DNA of 64,000 nt from Pseudomonas lurida (GCF_002563895.1 NZ_PDJB01000001.1:38501-102500); one strand, 5' to 3'; positions 45,438 through 54,765 are shown, counted from the stretch's first letter. The notes: generated by a model not told the origin, from the sequence alone. A program made the numbers and translations.

Positions 45438-46820
45438 TTACGCGATCCGTTTGCGATAAACCCGCACGCCGATCAACACAATGGCGATCAGGCCGAGCAG
45501 GCTGGCGCCGATCCAACTGAGGGCGTCGTAGCTCAGCAGTGGTTTCTCGATGCGCCAGTAGCCTGGCTGCTGGAACACTTGGCGCATGGCCTGGTTGGTC
45601 TGGTCCAGGCTCACGGCCTTGATGCGTTTGACCGGGTCGCTGAAGTGGCCGTTGTGGTAGTCACCGGACGCGCTCCAGTAGTAGTCGGCCAACGCGCTGT
45701 TGCCCTGCACCGCCCATGCCTGGCGTGCGATGGCGGCCTGTTGCAGGCGAGCGAATACTGCCGGGTCGAGGCCCTCCTCGAGCAGTTGCGCCCTGAGTGC
45801 CTGGAGGACCTGTTCTGCTTCAGGAAGGTTTTCCCGCTCAAGGTCGGCATTCAGGCTGAGGAAGCCGACGCCGCCGAGTACTTCGCGTTCGCTCCAGGGG
45901 CCGTAGGACAAACCGTGCTTGAGGCGCAGTTGGCGGTACAGCGCCCAGTCGAGGTAATCCTTGAGCAGGTCGTAGGTTTCGTCATGCCCGTCATCCAATA
46001 CCGGCTCGGGGAACAGCCAGTGCAGCTTGGCGCTGTCGCCAACCCAGCCGTGGATGAGTTCGCGATGGCTGGCGGCGTCGTGCTGGATTTCCGGCAACGC
46101 CGGGTGCTCGGTGGGCTCGACCGGTTCGAGTTGGCCGTAGGTGCGTTCCAGATAGGCCGGCAGCAGTTTGTCCAGGTCGCCGACGATGATCAGGCTCATG
46201 TTGTTGGGTGCGTACCAGTGTTTGCGCAGGTTCTCCAACTGGTCGCGGGTCAGGTGGTCGACCTCGGCGCGTTCGGCGCATTTGAGTCCCAGTTCGACGG
46301 CCAACTGGTTGCTGGCGGTGTGGCCGAGGTCCTGGCGGTCCAACAGGCGTTGCAGGTGTGAGTAGTGGCCGCCGTCCTCGCGTTCGACAACACGCTTGGC
46401 TGCATTGATATTGGCGTCGGTCAGTTCGGTGCGAGTGATGATCGCCAGCAGCAGGTCGAGCACCTTGCGCTGGTTTTGCGCCGGCGCCTCGATCACGAAG
46501 GTGGTGTCAGCGTTGCTGGTGTAGGCGTTCCATTCGCCGCCCAGGGCTTGCATGCGGTCTTCGAGTTCACCTTCGCCGCCACCGTCGATGCCGCTGAACA
46601 GCAAGTGTTCCAGCAGGTGAGGTAATTCCTTGTCTTCGCAGCCGAAGTCATCCAGGCCCACGCCAACCACCAGGCGGATTGCCACATGCCCGCGCTCGGT
46701 GCCCGGTTTGAGCAGCAATTGCAGGCCGTTGGGCAAGGTGTAACCCTCGACTTGCAGACGGTCAAAGGCGAAGACGTGGGCAGAACCCATGAGCAGGCAA
46801 GCGAACAACAGGCGACGCAT
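45438..46820 (-). CDS. M16 family metallopeptidase (insulinase-like)
   Basis: 460 residues with a signal peptide (ends VFA-FD) and a C-terminal membrane helix (~432-453, WIGASLLGLIAIVLIGVRVY). The inverted zinc motif HLLEH is at residues ~68-72 with the downstream Glu in the ~140 region (RVVERE). Second M16 half (~200-400) lacks the motif, as usual. A periplasmic, membrane-tethered protease; substrate unknown. Start 46820. Confidence 0.9.
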   Translation of the reverse strand: MRRLLFACLLMGSAHVFAFDRLQVEGYTLPNGLQLLLKPGTERGHVAIRLVVGVGLDDFGCEDKELPHLLEHLLFSGIDGGGEGELEDRMQALGGEWNAYTSNADTTFVIEAPAQNQRKVLDLLLAIITRTELTDANINAAKRVVEREDGGHYSHLQRLLDRQDLGHTASNQLAVELGLKCAERAEVDHLTRDQLENLRKHWYAPNNMSLIIVGDLDKLLPAYLERTYGQLEPVEPTEHPALPEIQHDAASHRELIHGWVGDSAKLHWLFPEPVLDDGHDETYDLLKDYLDWALYRQLRLKHGLSYGPWSEREVLGGVGFLSLNADLERENLPEAEQVLQALRAQLLEEGLDPAVFARLQQAAIARQAWAVQGNSALADYYWSASGDYHNGHFSDPVKRIKAVSLDQTNQAMRQVFQQPGYWRIEKPLLSYDALSWIGASLLGLIAIVLIGVRVYRKRIA

Positions 46821-46877
46821 AACAAGCTTCCTGGCGAGTGAGGTCAGTTTTAACTGACTTCACGGGCCATCGTACGT

Positions 46878-48536
46878 TCAGGGCGAATGTGTGATGTCGG
46901 CAATATCTTCGGCGGAGAGCGCGCCGGTGTCGGACGTTTCCAACACTACATAGGCACTGCTGCAGAACAGTGAATTCAAGCGTTTCATGTCGGCAATCAG
47001 CTCCAGGTGCAGGGAGCTGGTTTCCAGGCTCTGCACGATCTTGCGCTGCAGCCGGCTGACATGAGCGTGCGCCAGACGGCGTTCCTGGGCGCGGAAACGG
47101 CGCTTTTCGCGCAGCAATTGTCGAGCGCTTTCCGGGTCTGCGCTGAGGAACACTGACAGCCCGAGGCGCAGGTTGGCGATCAATTGGCTGTGCAGGCCCG
47201 TGAGTTCCTCCAGGCCGACTTCCGAGAACTGGCGGCGCTGGGAGGTTTTCTGCTGTTGGACTTTGCGCAGCATGCGTTCGATCAGGTCGCCGGCCAGCTT
47301 GAGATTGATCGACAGTTCGATGATTTCGGCCCAGCGCCGGCTGTCCTGCTCGCTGAGGTCCTCGCGGGGCATTTGCGCCAGGTAGAGTTTGATCGCGCTG
47401 TAGAGCGCCTCGACGTCGTCGCTGAGGCTGCGTATTTCCTGGGTAATGGCCGTCTGTTTACCGCGCAGTACTTCCTGCATGGCGGTGAGCATGTTGTCGA
47501 TCAGGTCGCCCAGGCGCAGGGTTTCCCGCGCGGCGTTGGCCAATGCCAGGCTCGGCGTGGTGAGCGCGGCCAGGTCCAGGTGGCGGGGTTTGGCCTTGCC
47601 ATTGGTCTCTTCGCGCTCGGGCAGCAGCCAGGCGCACAGCCGTGCCATCGGCCCGATGGTGGGCAGCAGAATGAGGCAGCGCGTGACGTTGTAGAGCAGG
47701 TGGAAGGTGATGACCATGCCTTGGGCGCTGTAGTCCAGGCCGTCCATCCACAGCACCAGCGGGTCGAGTACCGGGATGATCAGCAACAGGCCGATCAATT
47801 TGTACAACAGGCTGCCCAGCGCGACTTGGCGACCGGCGGCGTTCTGCATGCTGGTGCTGAGGAAGGCCAGCACGCCGCTGCCGATATTGGCGCCGATCAC
47901 CAAGCCGATCGCCACGTGCAAGCCGATCACACCGGCGCCGGCCAGGGTGGCGGTCAGTAGGACCGCAGCCAGGCTGGAGTAGGAGATCATTGCGAATAAG
48001 GCGCCGACCAAGGCGTCGAGCAGGATGTCGCCGGTCAAGGAGGCGAACAGCACCTTCACGCCCTGGGCATGGGTGATAGGCCCAGCTGCTTCGACGATGA
48101 GTTGCAGTGCGAGGATGATCAGCCCGAGGCCAATGCCCACCCGACCCAACTGCCCGGCGCGCGTCTGTTTGCGCGACAGGAAGAAAATCACCCCGAGAAA
48201 GATCAGCAGTGGCGACAGCCATGACAAGTCAAACGTCAGCACCCGCGCCATCAGCGCAGTACCGACGTCGGCGCCGAGCATCGTCGCCAGGGCGGGCATC
48301 AGCCCCATCAGGCCTTGGCCGACAAAGGACGTCACCAGCATTGCCGTGGCGTTGCTGCTCTGCACCATGGCAGTCACCAGGATACCGGCGATAAACGCCA
48401 GCCAGCGCTTGGCCATGTTCTGCCCGATGACTTGGCGCAAGTTGGAACCGTAGACCCGCAGGATGCCGGTACGGACGATGTGCGTGCCCCAGATAAGCAG
48501 GGTCACGGCGGAAAGCAGATTGAGCAAGGTCAGCAT
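46878..48536 (-). CDS. Na/Pi-cotransporter II-related protein (NptA-like)
   Basis: 552 residues. About nine membrane helices in residues 1-310 with the QSSNATAMLVTSFVGQGL repeat that marks the family and a second copy around SYSSLAAVLLTATLAGAG; a cytoplasmic PhoU-like helical domain follows (~330-540). Probably moves phosphate with sodium or acts in phosphate homeostasis. Start 48536. Confidence 0.9.
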   Translation of the reverse strand: MLTLLNLLSAVTLLIWGTHIVRTGILRVYGSNLRQVIGQNMAKRWLAFIAGILVTAMVQSSNATAMLVTSFVGQGLMGLMPALATMLGADVGTALMARVLTFDLSWLSPLLIFLGVIFFLSRKQTRAGQLGRVGIGLGLIILALQLIVEAAGPITHAQGVKVLFASLTGDILLDALVGALFAMISYSSLAAVLLTATLAGAGVIGLHVAIGLVIGANIGSGVLAFLSTSMQNAAGRQVALGSLLYKLIGLLLIIPVLDPLVLWMDGLDYSAQGMVITFHLLYNVTRCLILLPTIGPMARLCAWLLPEREETNGKAKPRHLDLAALTTPSLALANAARETLRLGDLIDNMLTAMQEVLRGKQTAITQEIRSLSDDVEALYSAIKLYLAQMPREDLSEQDSRRWAEIIELSINLKLAGDLIERMLRKVQQQKTSQRRQFSEVGLEELTGLHSQLIANLRLGLSVFLSADPESARQLLREKRRFRAQERRLAHAHVSRLQRKIVQSLETSSLHLELIADMKRLNSLFCSSAYVVLETSDTGALSAEDIADITHSP

Positions 48537-48747
48537 GCTCGGCCCCCCGTGTGGGTGCGCTCCAGCAGGAGCGAAGAAAATTTTCCGCGTGCCGTTCTAC
48601 GTCTTGTAGTTAAGCTGTAGTTGGCGAATGGGCTCTGCGCCAGCATCGCATAGCTAAAGTGGTGATTGAAACAAAACTGTCATGAAGGATCGTTCCCGTG
48701 CCGGCGTGGGAATTCATCCTGTGACGCGTTGCGTTACCACCGCGCGC

Positions 48748-48777
48748 AAAAAAGGGGCTTCTAAAAGCCCCTTTTTG
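48748..48777. terminator. terminator downstream of terC
   Basis: AAAAGGGGCTT-cta-AAAGCCCCTTTTT: symmetric GC stem with A-run and T-run on the two sides, so it works in both directions. Serves the terC gene reading left. Confidence 0.85.
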
Positions 48778-48789
48778 TCTGGCCCGGGT

Positions 48790-49557
48790 TTATTGACCCG
48801 GGATGTCTTTGCGCAGTTTCACAGGATCCTGCTGTTTCTTCTTTTTCGCGATGGCAGTGCGCATCTTGATGTTCACCGCTTCCACCGCCAGCGAGAACGC
48901 CATGGCGAAGTAAACGTAGCCTTTTGGCACGTGCACATCGAAGGATTCGGCGATCAGCACGGTACCCACTACCAGCAGGAACGACAGTGCCAGCATCTTC
49001 AACGACGGGTGCTTGTCGATGAATTCGCTGATGGTGCCAGCGGCGAGCATCATCACTAGCACCGCCACGACAATCGCCGCGACCATGACGGGCACATGGG
49101 AGACCATACCGACGGCGGTGATCACCGAGTCCAGGGAGAACACGATGTCGATGATCGCGATCTGGATGATGGTGTAGATGAACTTGCCACCGGCGCCCTT
49201 TGGCTCGTCATGGGTTTCGTCTTCACCTTCCAGTGCGTGGTACATCTCCTGGGAGCTTTTCCACAGCAGGAACAGGCCACCGAAGAACAGGATCAGGTCG
49301 CGACCGGAAATACCCTGGCCGAAGACCACGAACAGGTCGGCGGTCAGTTGCATCACCCAGGTGATCGACAGCAGCAACAGGATGCGCGTGACCATGGCCA
49401 AGGCCAGGCCGAAGATCCGGGTGCGCGCCTGCATGTGCTTGGGCATGCGGCTGACCAGGATCGAAATCATGATGATGTTATCGATGCCCAGGACGATCTC
49501 GAGGGCCGTCAGGGTGAAGAAGGCAATCCAGATTTCCGGATTGGTCAGCCATTCCAT
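48790..49557 (-). CDS. TerC family integral membrane protein
   Basis: 255 residues; start 49557 (MEWLTNPEIWIAFFTL), preceded by AAAGGAA. Seven to eight helices. The family Asp-rich motifs EIVLGIDNIIMISIL and IIDIVFSLDSVITAVGMV are present; these acidic pairs probably bind Mn or other divalent cations. Role in metal homeostasis or tellurite resistance by family. A strong terminator follows. Confidence 0.92.
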   Translation of the reverse strand: MEWLTNPEIWIAFFTLTALEIVLGIDNIIMISILVSRMPKHMQARTRIFGLALAMVTRILLLLSITWVMQLTADLFVVFGQGISGRDLILFFGGLFLLWKSSQEMYHALEGEDETHDEPKGAGGKFIYTIIQIAIIDIVFSLDSVITAVGMVSHVPVMVAAIVVAVLVMMLAAGTISEFIDKHPSLKMLALSFLLVVGTVLIAESFDVHVPKGYVYFAMAFSLAVEAVNIKMRTAIAKKKKQQDPVKLRKDIPGQ

Positions 49558-49625
49558 GTGTATTCCTTTGAGCAAATGTTAAACCGCGCAAGCTGCAGCG
49601 CCGCGCGGTGAGTGAGTCGGTACGA

Positions 49626-50933
49626 TTATAGAGTGCTGAACAGCGGAAAAATCCCCATCAGCAATGCGGCGAACATTATGCACAGGCACACCAGCACTGC
49701 CCACTTCAGGGTGAAGCGCTGGTGATCACCAAATTCGATACCGGCCAGCGCCACCAACAGGTAGGTCGACGGTACCAGCGGGCTGAGCAAGTGCACGGGC
49801 TGGCCAACGATCGAAGCGCGAGCCATTTCCACGGCGGTGATGCCGTAGTGGCTGGCGGCTTCGGCAAGTACTGGCAGTACGCCGTAGTAGAACGCGTCGT
49901 TGGACATGAAGAAGGTGAACGGCATGCTCACCAGGGCGGTGATTACCGCCAGGTACGGGCCCATGGCTTCCGGGATGACCGCCAGCAGGCTCTTGGACAT
50001 GGCGTCGACCATGCCGGTACCGGACAGGATGCCGGTGAAGATACCCGCGGCGAAGATCAGCCCGACTACCGCCAGTACGCTGCCGGCGTGGGCGGCAACG
50101 CGGTCTTTCTGCTGTTGCAGGCACGGGTAGTTGACGATCATCGCGATGCTGAACGCCACCATGAACAGCACCGGCAGCGGCAACAGGCCGGCGATCAGCG
50201 TGCACATCAAGGCCAGGGTCAGCGCACCGTTGAACCAGATCAGCTTCGGACGACGAGCATCCGGGAATTGCGACACGCTGATTTCGCTGTGGTCGATTTC
50301 ATCACCTTGCAGGTGCAGCTCGCCCAGGCGCGCCCTTTCGCGTTTGCCGTACATGTAGGCAATCACCAGGATCGCCACCACGCCGGCGGCCATCGCCGGG
50401 ATCATGGGGACGAAAATATCCGAAGGGTCCACATGCAGCGCACTGGCGGCACGGGCGGTGGGGCCACCCCAGGGGGTCATGTTCATCACGCCACCGGCGA
50501 GGATGATCAGGCCGGCCATGATCCGCGGGCTCATGCCGATGCGCTGGTACAGCGGCAGCATGGCGGCCACGCAGATCATGTAGGTGGTAGCGCCGTCACC
50601 GTCCAGGGACACGACCAAGGCCAGCACGGCGGTACCGACGGAGACCTTCAGCGGATCGCCCTTGACCATCTTGAGGATCTTGCGCACGGCCGGGTCGAAC
50701 AGGCCGGAGTCGATCATCAGGGCAAAATAGAGAATGGCGAACATCAGCATCACGCCGGTCGGCGCGAGTTTGGTAATGCCTTCGAGCATCATTGGGCCGA
50801 TCTTCGGTGCAAAACCGCCGAACAGCGCGAACAGGATCGGCACGATGATCAGGGCGATCAGCGCAGACAGGCGCTTGGTCATGATCAGGAACATGAACGT
50901 GATGACCATGGCAAAGCCAAGGAAAGTCAGCAT
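49626..50933 (-). CDS. CitMHS family citrate:cation symporter
   Basis: 435 residues with about twelve helices: MLTFLGFAMVITFMFLIMTKR, SLDGDGATTYMICVAAML, the GGVMNMTPWGGPTARAASAL loop typical of CitM/CitH, and SMPFTFFMSNDAFYYGVLPVL. Takes up metal-citrate (Mg or Ca) with protons in known members. Comparable to P. aeruginosa PA5476 (citA). Start 50933. Confidence 0.92.
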   Translation of the reverse strand: MLTFLGFAMVITFMFLIMTKRLSALIALIIVPILFALFGGFAPKIGPMMLEGITKLAPTGVMLMFAILYFALMIDSGLFDPAVRKILKMVKGDPLKVSVGTAVLALVVSLDGDGATTYMICVAAMLPLYQRIGMSPRIMAGLIILAGGVMNMTPWGGPTARAASALHVDPSDIFVPMIPAMAAGVVAILVIAYMYGKRERARLGELHLQGDEIDHSEISVSQFPDARRPKLIWFNGALTLALMCTLIAGLLPLPVLFMVAFSIAMIVNYPCLQQQKDRVAAHAGSVLAVVGLIFAAGIFTGILSGTGMVDAMSKSLLAVIPEAMGPYLAVITALVSMPFTFFMSNDAFYYGVLPVLAEAASHYGITAVEMARASIVGQPVHLLSPLVPSTYLLVALAGIEFGDHQRFTLKWAVLVCLCIMFAALLMGIFPLFSTL

Positions 50934-51197
50934 AGGAATACTCCAGGCGTAGCGCGGCTAGGGAATGGCGAACCGGGTTGGGGTCAGCGCAGAACGAAAG
51001 GCACGAGGCTTACGGGTGGAGTTGGGGCGAACAGGCGGGTACGAGCGGACATCGGGAATCACCATTGTTGTTGTTAACAGCCGGTCTGTTGCCGGCAGTG
51101 GGGGCGATCCTAGACGGGTAAGCTTTCAGCCAGCTTTCGCTGATAAAACAGGTGATGCGGGGGCGACACGCGGTCGTCAGGTCTAGACAGACCGACG
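50934..51197. other. intergenic region upstream of the citrate transporter
   Basis: Promoter region of the CitMHS gene (minus strand). TTGTTGTTGTTAACAG near 51065-51080 is an AT-rich break in a GC-rich stretch. No conserved reading frame was found. A REPIN follows at 51198. Confidence 0.4.
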
Positions 51198-51287
51198 TGT
51201 GGGAGCTGGCTTGCCTGCGATAGCGGTGTGTCATTCGCCAAAGCGGTCGACTGAATGTCCGTTATCGCAGGCAAGCCAGCTCCCACA
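51198..51287. repeat. REPIN upstream of CitMHS and downstream of DUF4105
   Basis: GGGAGCTGGCTTGCCTGCGA (51201-51220) and its inverse TCGCAGGCAAGCCAGCTCCC (51265-51284) are perfect copies with a ~37-base spacer. It lies 24 bases after the DUF4105 stop. Confidence 0.9.
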
Positions 51288-51310
51288 TTTGAGGGGGGCC
51301 CCCGGCAGCC

Positions 51311-53272
51311 TCAGGGAAGTTCCAGGCCGCCCGCGGCTTTATGCAATGCCCGCAAGTGCTCGCCCACCTGCTTGAGGTTGGCTTCACAGGCGGCAATTTC
51401 GGCGGAGCGGGAGGGATCCAGCAGCGCCCTCACCTCTTTGTCGAGTTCGCCGGTAAGGGATTGCAGTTGCTTCTGGCGCTCGGCGCTTTCCGACTCCAGG
51501 CGCTTGGCTTCCGACGGTTGCGGCAGGCCGTAGCCGCCACTGCCCAGCAGTTCCGCCGGGCGGCTGAGGAAGCCGCTGTTGGCGAGGATCTGCTGCAGCG
51601 TGGCGTTCGCTTTCTCCATGCCGCCGTTTTTCAGCTCGCGGGCACCGAGGTAGCGTTGTTTGACTTCGTCCTGGGCCAGCATCAACTGCTTGCGAAAGCT
51701 CGCCTGCTCAAGCAGCAATAACGCGGCGCTGGTGCGCAGGTCGGCCTGACCGAACCACTGGCGGCGCTCCGCCGCACTGAGAGACAGCCAGTCTTCGACC
51801 TGGGTTTGTTTGATCGGCAGGTGTTTGCGCAGCACATCGAACATGGCCTGGTAGCGTTCGCGGAAGGAATCGAAGTGATAACCCAGGCGCAGTGCCCTGC
51901 GTTTGTCATCCAGCACACGGGTGTCAGCCAGGCCGCGGGCACTCAGGACCTCGAGCAATCCGTTGGGGGTGATGTTGTCCAGGCCGGTGAGTTGTGGGTT
52001 GGCGCTGCCACTGCGTAATAGTTTCAGGCTCTCCACTGCGCAATTATTGGAGATAAAGAAGTAGTTGCCGTCGTAGCTCCAATGCATTTCGGCAGCGTGC
52101 TCGACGGTGTCGTTGATTTCCTGGCGGGTCAGTTTCAATGGTACCGAGGCGAGGCCGCGCAACTCGGTCTTGGTGTATTCGTCGATCACCTGCGCCAGCG
52201 GCAGTACAAACAATCGTGACGGGTATTTGCCGACCAGGCCATCCCAGCTCGACAACTGGACGTCACCCACGAACGCGCGGTAGGACAGCACCAGATGCTG
52301 GTCCAGATCCAGCCGACAATCTGGCCCACGCGGGCGGCCCGGCGCACAGATCACCAAGCGCAACATGCTGTGGCCCCAGCGGCTGACCAGGTTCTGGTTG
52401 GCTTCGGCCAGCAAGTAGTCGATTTCGTACACGCGTTCCGGGTCCACATGACCCAGCGGCGTCTTGGCGAAATCGTTACCGGCGTTCAGGAATGCGTAGG
52501 TGTTCGCGCAGGTGTCTTGCTCCGGTGGAGCCCAGCCAAAGTGCTCCTTGTAGTAGCGGAACAATGCCGGGCGACGGCAGCCGTAGCTCGGGTCGAGCAG
52601 GAAATACTCCATATTGACCGCCACGAATTCCAGCGGGCTGGTGGTTTCGTAGATGTCCGGGCTGCGCGCGACCTGATGGTTGTGCTGCTCACGCTCGCCG
52701 CGACGGCCGACGTATTGCGGCCAGCCGGCAAGGTCCAGCAGGCGCGGGTCATCACTGAGGGTAAAGCGTCGGCCATTCTGGCCACGGCATTGATCAGGCA
52801 GGCCGATCAGGCCGGTGAGATTGTTCTGGCGGCTGCAGCGATTGATCAGCGTGCGGTCATCGTTGGACCACAGGCGTGCACGGTCATAGATGTGGGTCAG
52901 TTCATGCAGCACCGTGGCGAGCATTTCGCGGCGCACAGTACCGTGGGGGCGATTGGTTTTCTGGGTGGCGGCGCTGCCGTCGGTCAGGCTGGCGAGCAGG
53001 TTGCGGTTGAGGTCCAGCTCGGACACCAGGGAGGCTTGCCCATAGGCGTTCTCAGGCATCTTGTCGGTCCAGCCGACATCGATGCGCCGGTCCAACTGCT
53101 CCACGAAGCGCGGCGGTAATGCGCGCATGGCTTCGTCGAGCAATGCCTGGCTGGCCTGCTGTTCAGCCGGGCTCAGACCGTCGGTCTTGAGCCGCAGTTG
53201 CAGGCTGGCCTGGGCTGCGCTGGCACACAGCAGCACAGTCCCGGCCAGGAGCCAGGCGACAACTCGCCTCAC
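51311..53272 (-). CDS. DUF4105 periplasmic protein with HELTH zinc motif
   Basis: 653 residues from GTG 53272, which overlaps the upstream DUF2388 TGA (GTGA). Signal peptide ends AAQA-SLQ. Residues ~95-215 include a metallopeptidase-like HExxH (VLHELTHIYDR, ~122-132); the middle part (~260-420) is the DUF4105 domain (LVSRWGHSMLRLVICAPG; NNCAVESLKLLRSG, Cys/His papain-like fold by family), and the C-terminus (~470-650) is a charged coiled coil. Function unknown. Confidence 0.85.
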   Translation of the reverse strand: MRRVVAWLLAGTVLLCASAAQASLQLRLKTDGLSPAEQQASQALLDEAMRALPPRFVEQLDRRIDVGWTDKMPENAYGQASLVSELDLNRNLLASLTDGSAATQKTNRPHGTVRREMLATVLHELTHIYDRARLWSNDDRTLINRCSRQNNLTGLIGLPDQCRGQNGRRFTLSDDPRLLDLAGWPQYVGRRGEREQHNHQVARSPDIYETTSPLEFVAVNMEYFLLDPSYGCRRPALFRYYKEHFGWAPPEQDTCANTYAFLNAGNDFAKTPLGHVDPERVYEIDYLLAEANQNLVSRWGHSMLRLVICAPGRPRGPDCRLDLDQHLVLSYRAFVGDVQLSSWDGLVGKYPSRLFVLPLAQVIDEYTKTELRGLASVPLKLTRQEINDTVEHAAEMHWSYDGNYFFISNNCAVESLKLLRSGSANPQLTGLDNITPNGLLEVLSARGLADTRVLDDKRRALRLGYHFDSFRERYQAMFDVLRKHLPIKQTQVEDWLSLSAAERRQWFGQADLRTSAALLLLEQASFRKQLMLAQDEVKQRYLGARELKNGGMEKANATLQQILANSGFLSRPAELLGSGGYGLPQPSEAKRLESESAERQKQLQSLTGELDKEVRALLDPSRSAEIAACEANLKQVGEHLRALHKAAGGLELP

Positions 53273-53589
53273 AGTGCGAGGATAGCTTCGGCGAGGGTCT
53301 GGTCACTGGCGTCGCGGGCTTCCGGCAGACGTGTACGCAGGGTGTCGAAGGCAGCTTCTAGGCGTGCACCCCGGATCTCGCCGTTGGTAGCAACGAAGCT
53401 GGCGGCGTCGTCGTGGGCTTCGCGCACAACTTTGGAGTCACGGATGGAGGTGGTGGTGTCCGAGGTGAAATCGATGGTGCGGCCAGAAGCACGAACAATG
53501 ATGTTACTGGTGGCCACCAGAGTTTGCGCCTGGGCAACGTCGGCCAACAACAGCAGGCCAAGGGTGGCGGCGATCAGCGGGCTACGCAT
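53269..53589 (-). CDS. DUF2388 small secreted protein, copy 1
   Basis: 106 residues; signal peptide ends VAQA-QT. Mature part carries the family pattern VVREAHDDAASFVATNGEIRG followed by LEAAFDTLR and a conserved LAEAILAL C-terminus. Start 53589. Translationally coupled to the DUF4105 gene. One of three tandem paralogues. Confidence 0.87.
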   Translation of the reverse strand: MRSPLIAATLGLLLLADVAQAQTLVATSNIIVRASGRTIDFTSDTTTSIRDSKVVREAHDDAASFVATNGEIRGARLEAAFDTLRTRLPEARDASDQTLAEAILAL

Positions 53590-53614
53590 GGAATGACTCC
53601 GAATACAAAGATGA

Positions 53615-53923
53615 TTATTGGACGAGAATTGCTTGCGCCAGTTCACGGTCGCTGGCGTTAAGTTTTGGTTGGCTGCGGCGCAGATAATCCAGCGCTGATT
53701 CCAGCCGCGCGCCCCGCCATTGGCCGTCAGTGGCGATAAACGCGGCCGCGTCATCCTGGGCGGCCATTATCACTTTTCTGTCGAAGGGCGCGGAGGTCAC
53801 TTTGCTGGTGGCGTACGCGCTCACGACGGTGCTCTGGGTGGTGAGGTCAAAGGCCGAAGCCGATGGCGACCAGCCGCAGGAAAACAATACAGGGACGATT
53901 AAAAGGCGGTATGAAAAAGCCAT
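53615..53923 (-). CDS. DUF2388 small secreted protein, copy 2 (divergent)
   Basis: 102 residues; signal peptide ends ASA-FDL. The motif is AAQDDAAAFIATDGQWRGARLESAL, with the same LAQAIL ending. It is the least alike of the three and starts at 53923, 25 bases upstream of copy 1. Confidence 0.82.
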   Translation of the reverse strand: MAFSYRLLIVPVLFSCGWSPSASAFDLTTQSTVVSAYATSKVTSAPFDRKVIMAAQDDAAAFIATDGQWRGARLESALDYLRRSQPKLNASDRELAQAILVQ

Positions 53924-54003
53924 GGGACTCGACAACTGAAAGCGAGCGCCAAGGCTAGCGTAATGCCCGGGCGAGAGCCAGCGCCCAGGCATCAGTCCTG
54001 TCG

Positions 54004-54324
54004 TCAGATAGCCAGGATAGCCTGGGCCAGCTGCGCGTCAGTCGCGGTGTCCAGTTGCGGCGCTTGTTGGCGGATCTGTGCCAGGGCGCTCTCCAGTTTC
54101 ACGCCCCGAATGGCACCCTCACTGGCGACAAAGCTGGCGGCGTCGTCACGGGCGGCGCGCACGACCTTGTTGTCGCGCAGGGACGAAGTGGCATCGGAGC
54201 TGGCGTCCGAGGTGGCCTTCAGCGCGCCGACGATGGAGTCGGTGGTCACGATGAAGCTGGTCGCGTTGGCGTTGGCTGCCAGGGCCAACAGGGCGGCAGC
54301 ACTCAGCAGGCGAAGACGGGACAT
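54004..54324 (-). CDS. DUF2388 small secreted protein, copy 3
   Basis: 106 residues; signal peptide ends ANA-TS. Core ARDDAASFVASEGAIRGVKLESAL and LAQAILAI end. It is the first gene of the minus-strand run (copy 3, 2, 1, DUF4105). Copies 1 and 3 share the pattern T(S/D)xIVxA and SxRDxKVVR. Confidence 0.87.
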   Translation of the reverse strand: MSRLRLLSAAALLALAANANATSFIVTTDSIVGALKATSDASSDATSSLRDNKVVRAARDDAASFVASEGAIRGVKLESALAQIRQQAPQLDTATDAQLAQAILAI

Positions 54325-54460
54325 GGGATGACTCCTGTAGATGAACTGATAATGTGGCGCAGCGCAGCCATTGGGGATCAGACGCCTCTGCGGCGTGGTT
54401 CGCCACGTGGTGACTGGATATTAAGCTGGCGTTTATCCATTCGGGAAGCTCCTTGACTGC

Positions 54461-54646
54461 CTAGTCACGCCAGAACGGCTTGGATATCTCGGCCATTCGG
54501 TCGCCCTGGCTGATGCCAAGGTCAGCGAGCTCTCTCGTATCAAGTTGTGACAGCTGGCGCCGTTCGTAGGCTTGGCGCCCCCATTTGGCGAGGGTAGCAG
54601 TCGTGCGATGTAACAGCCGCTTATAAATAGAAGAAGACGTGTCCAT
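54461..54646 (-). CDS. DUF1127 mini-protein
   Basis: 61 residues. Pattern typical of DUF1127: WGRQAYERRQLSQLDTRELADLGISQGDRMAEISKPFWRD, a basic helix followed by the LxxLxxRxLxDxGI(S) signature. Some family members bind RNA; others are membrane/stress-linked. A CTGTAC-bearing region lies upstream (54700-54765). Confidence 0.85.
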   Translation of the reverse strand: MDTSSSIYKRLLHRTTATLAKWGRQAYERRQLSQLDTRELADLGISQGDRMAEISKPFWRD

Positions 54647-54699
54647 GGCGAGTGCCTTTCATGAGGTCTTGGAACACCATGGTGGGTGAGACGGTCGGA

Positions 54700-54765
54700 C
54701 CGATACAGATACACCGGAACCAAATTGTACTGCTTAATTGTTATATTTATTTAACTGTACCTATC
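54700..54765. promoter_or_regulatory. regulatory region of first DUF1127 gene with TACAG/CTGTAC motifs
   Basis: GATACAG at 54702, TTGTACTGC at 54725 and AACTGTACCT at 54753-54762, all inside an AT-rich stretch upstream of the 54646 start. The last motif recurs as AACTGTACCT at 55276 upstream of the second DUF1127 gene. Confidence 0.45.

Noticed and set aside
49722..51077. 451-codon frame antisense to the citrate transporter
   Set aside because: Gln/His/Arg-rich shadow frame; the opposite strand has a complete 12-helix CitMHS protein.
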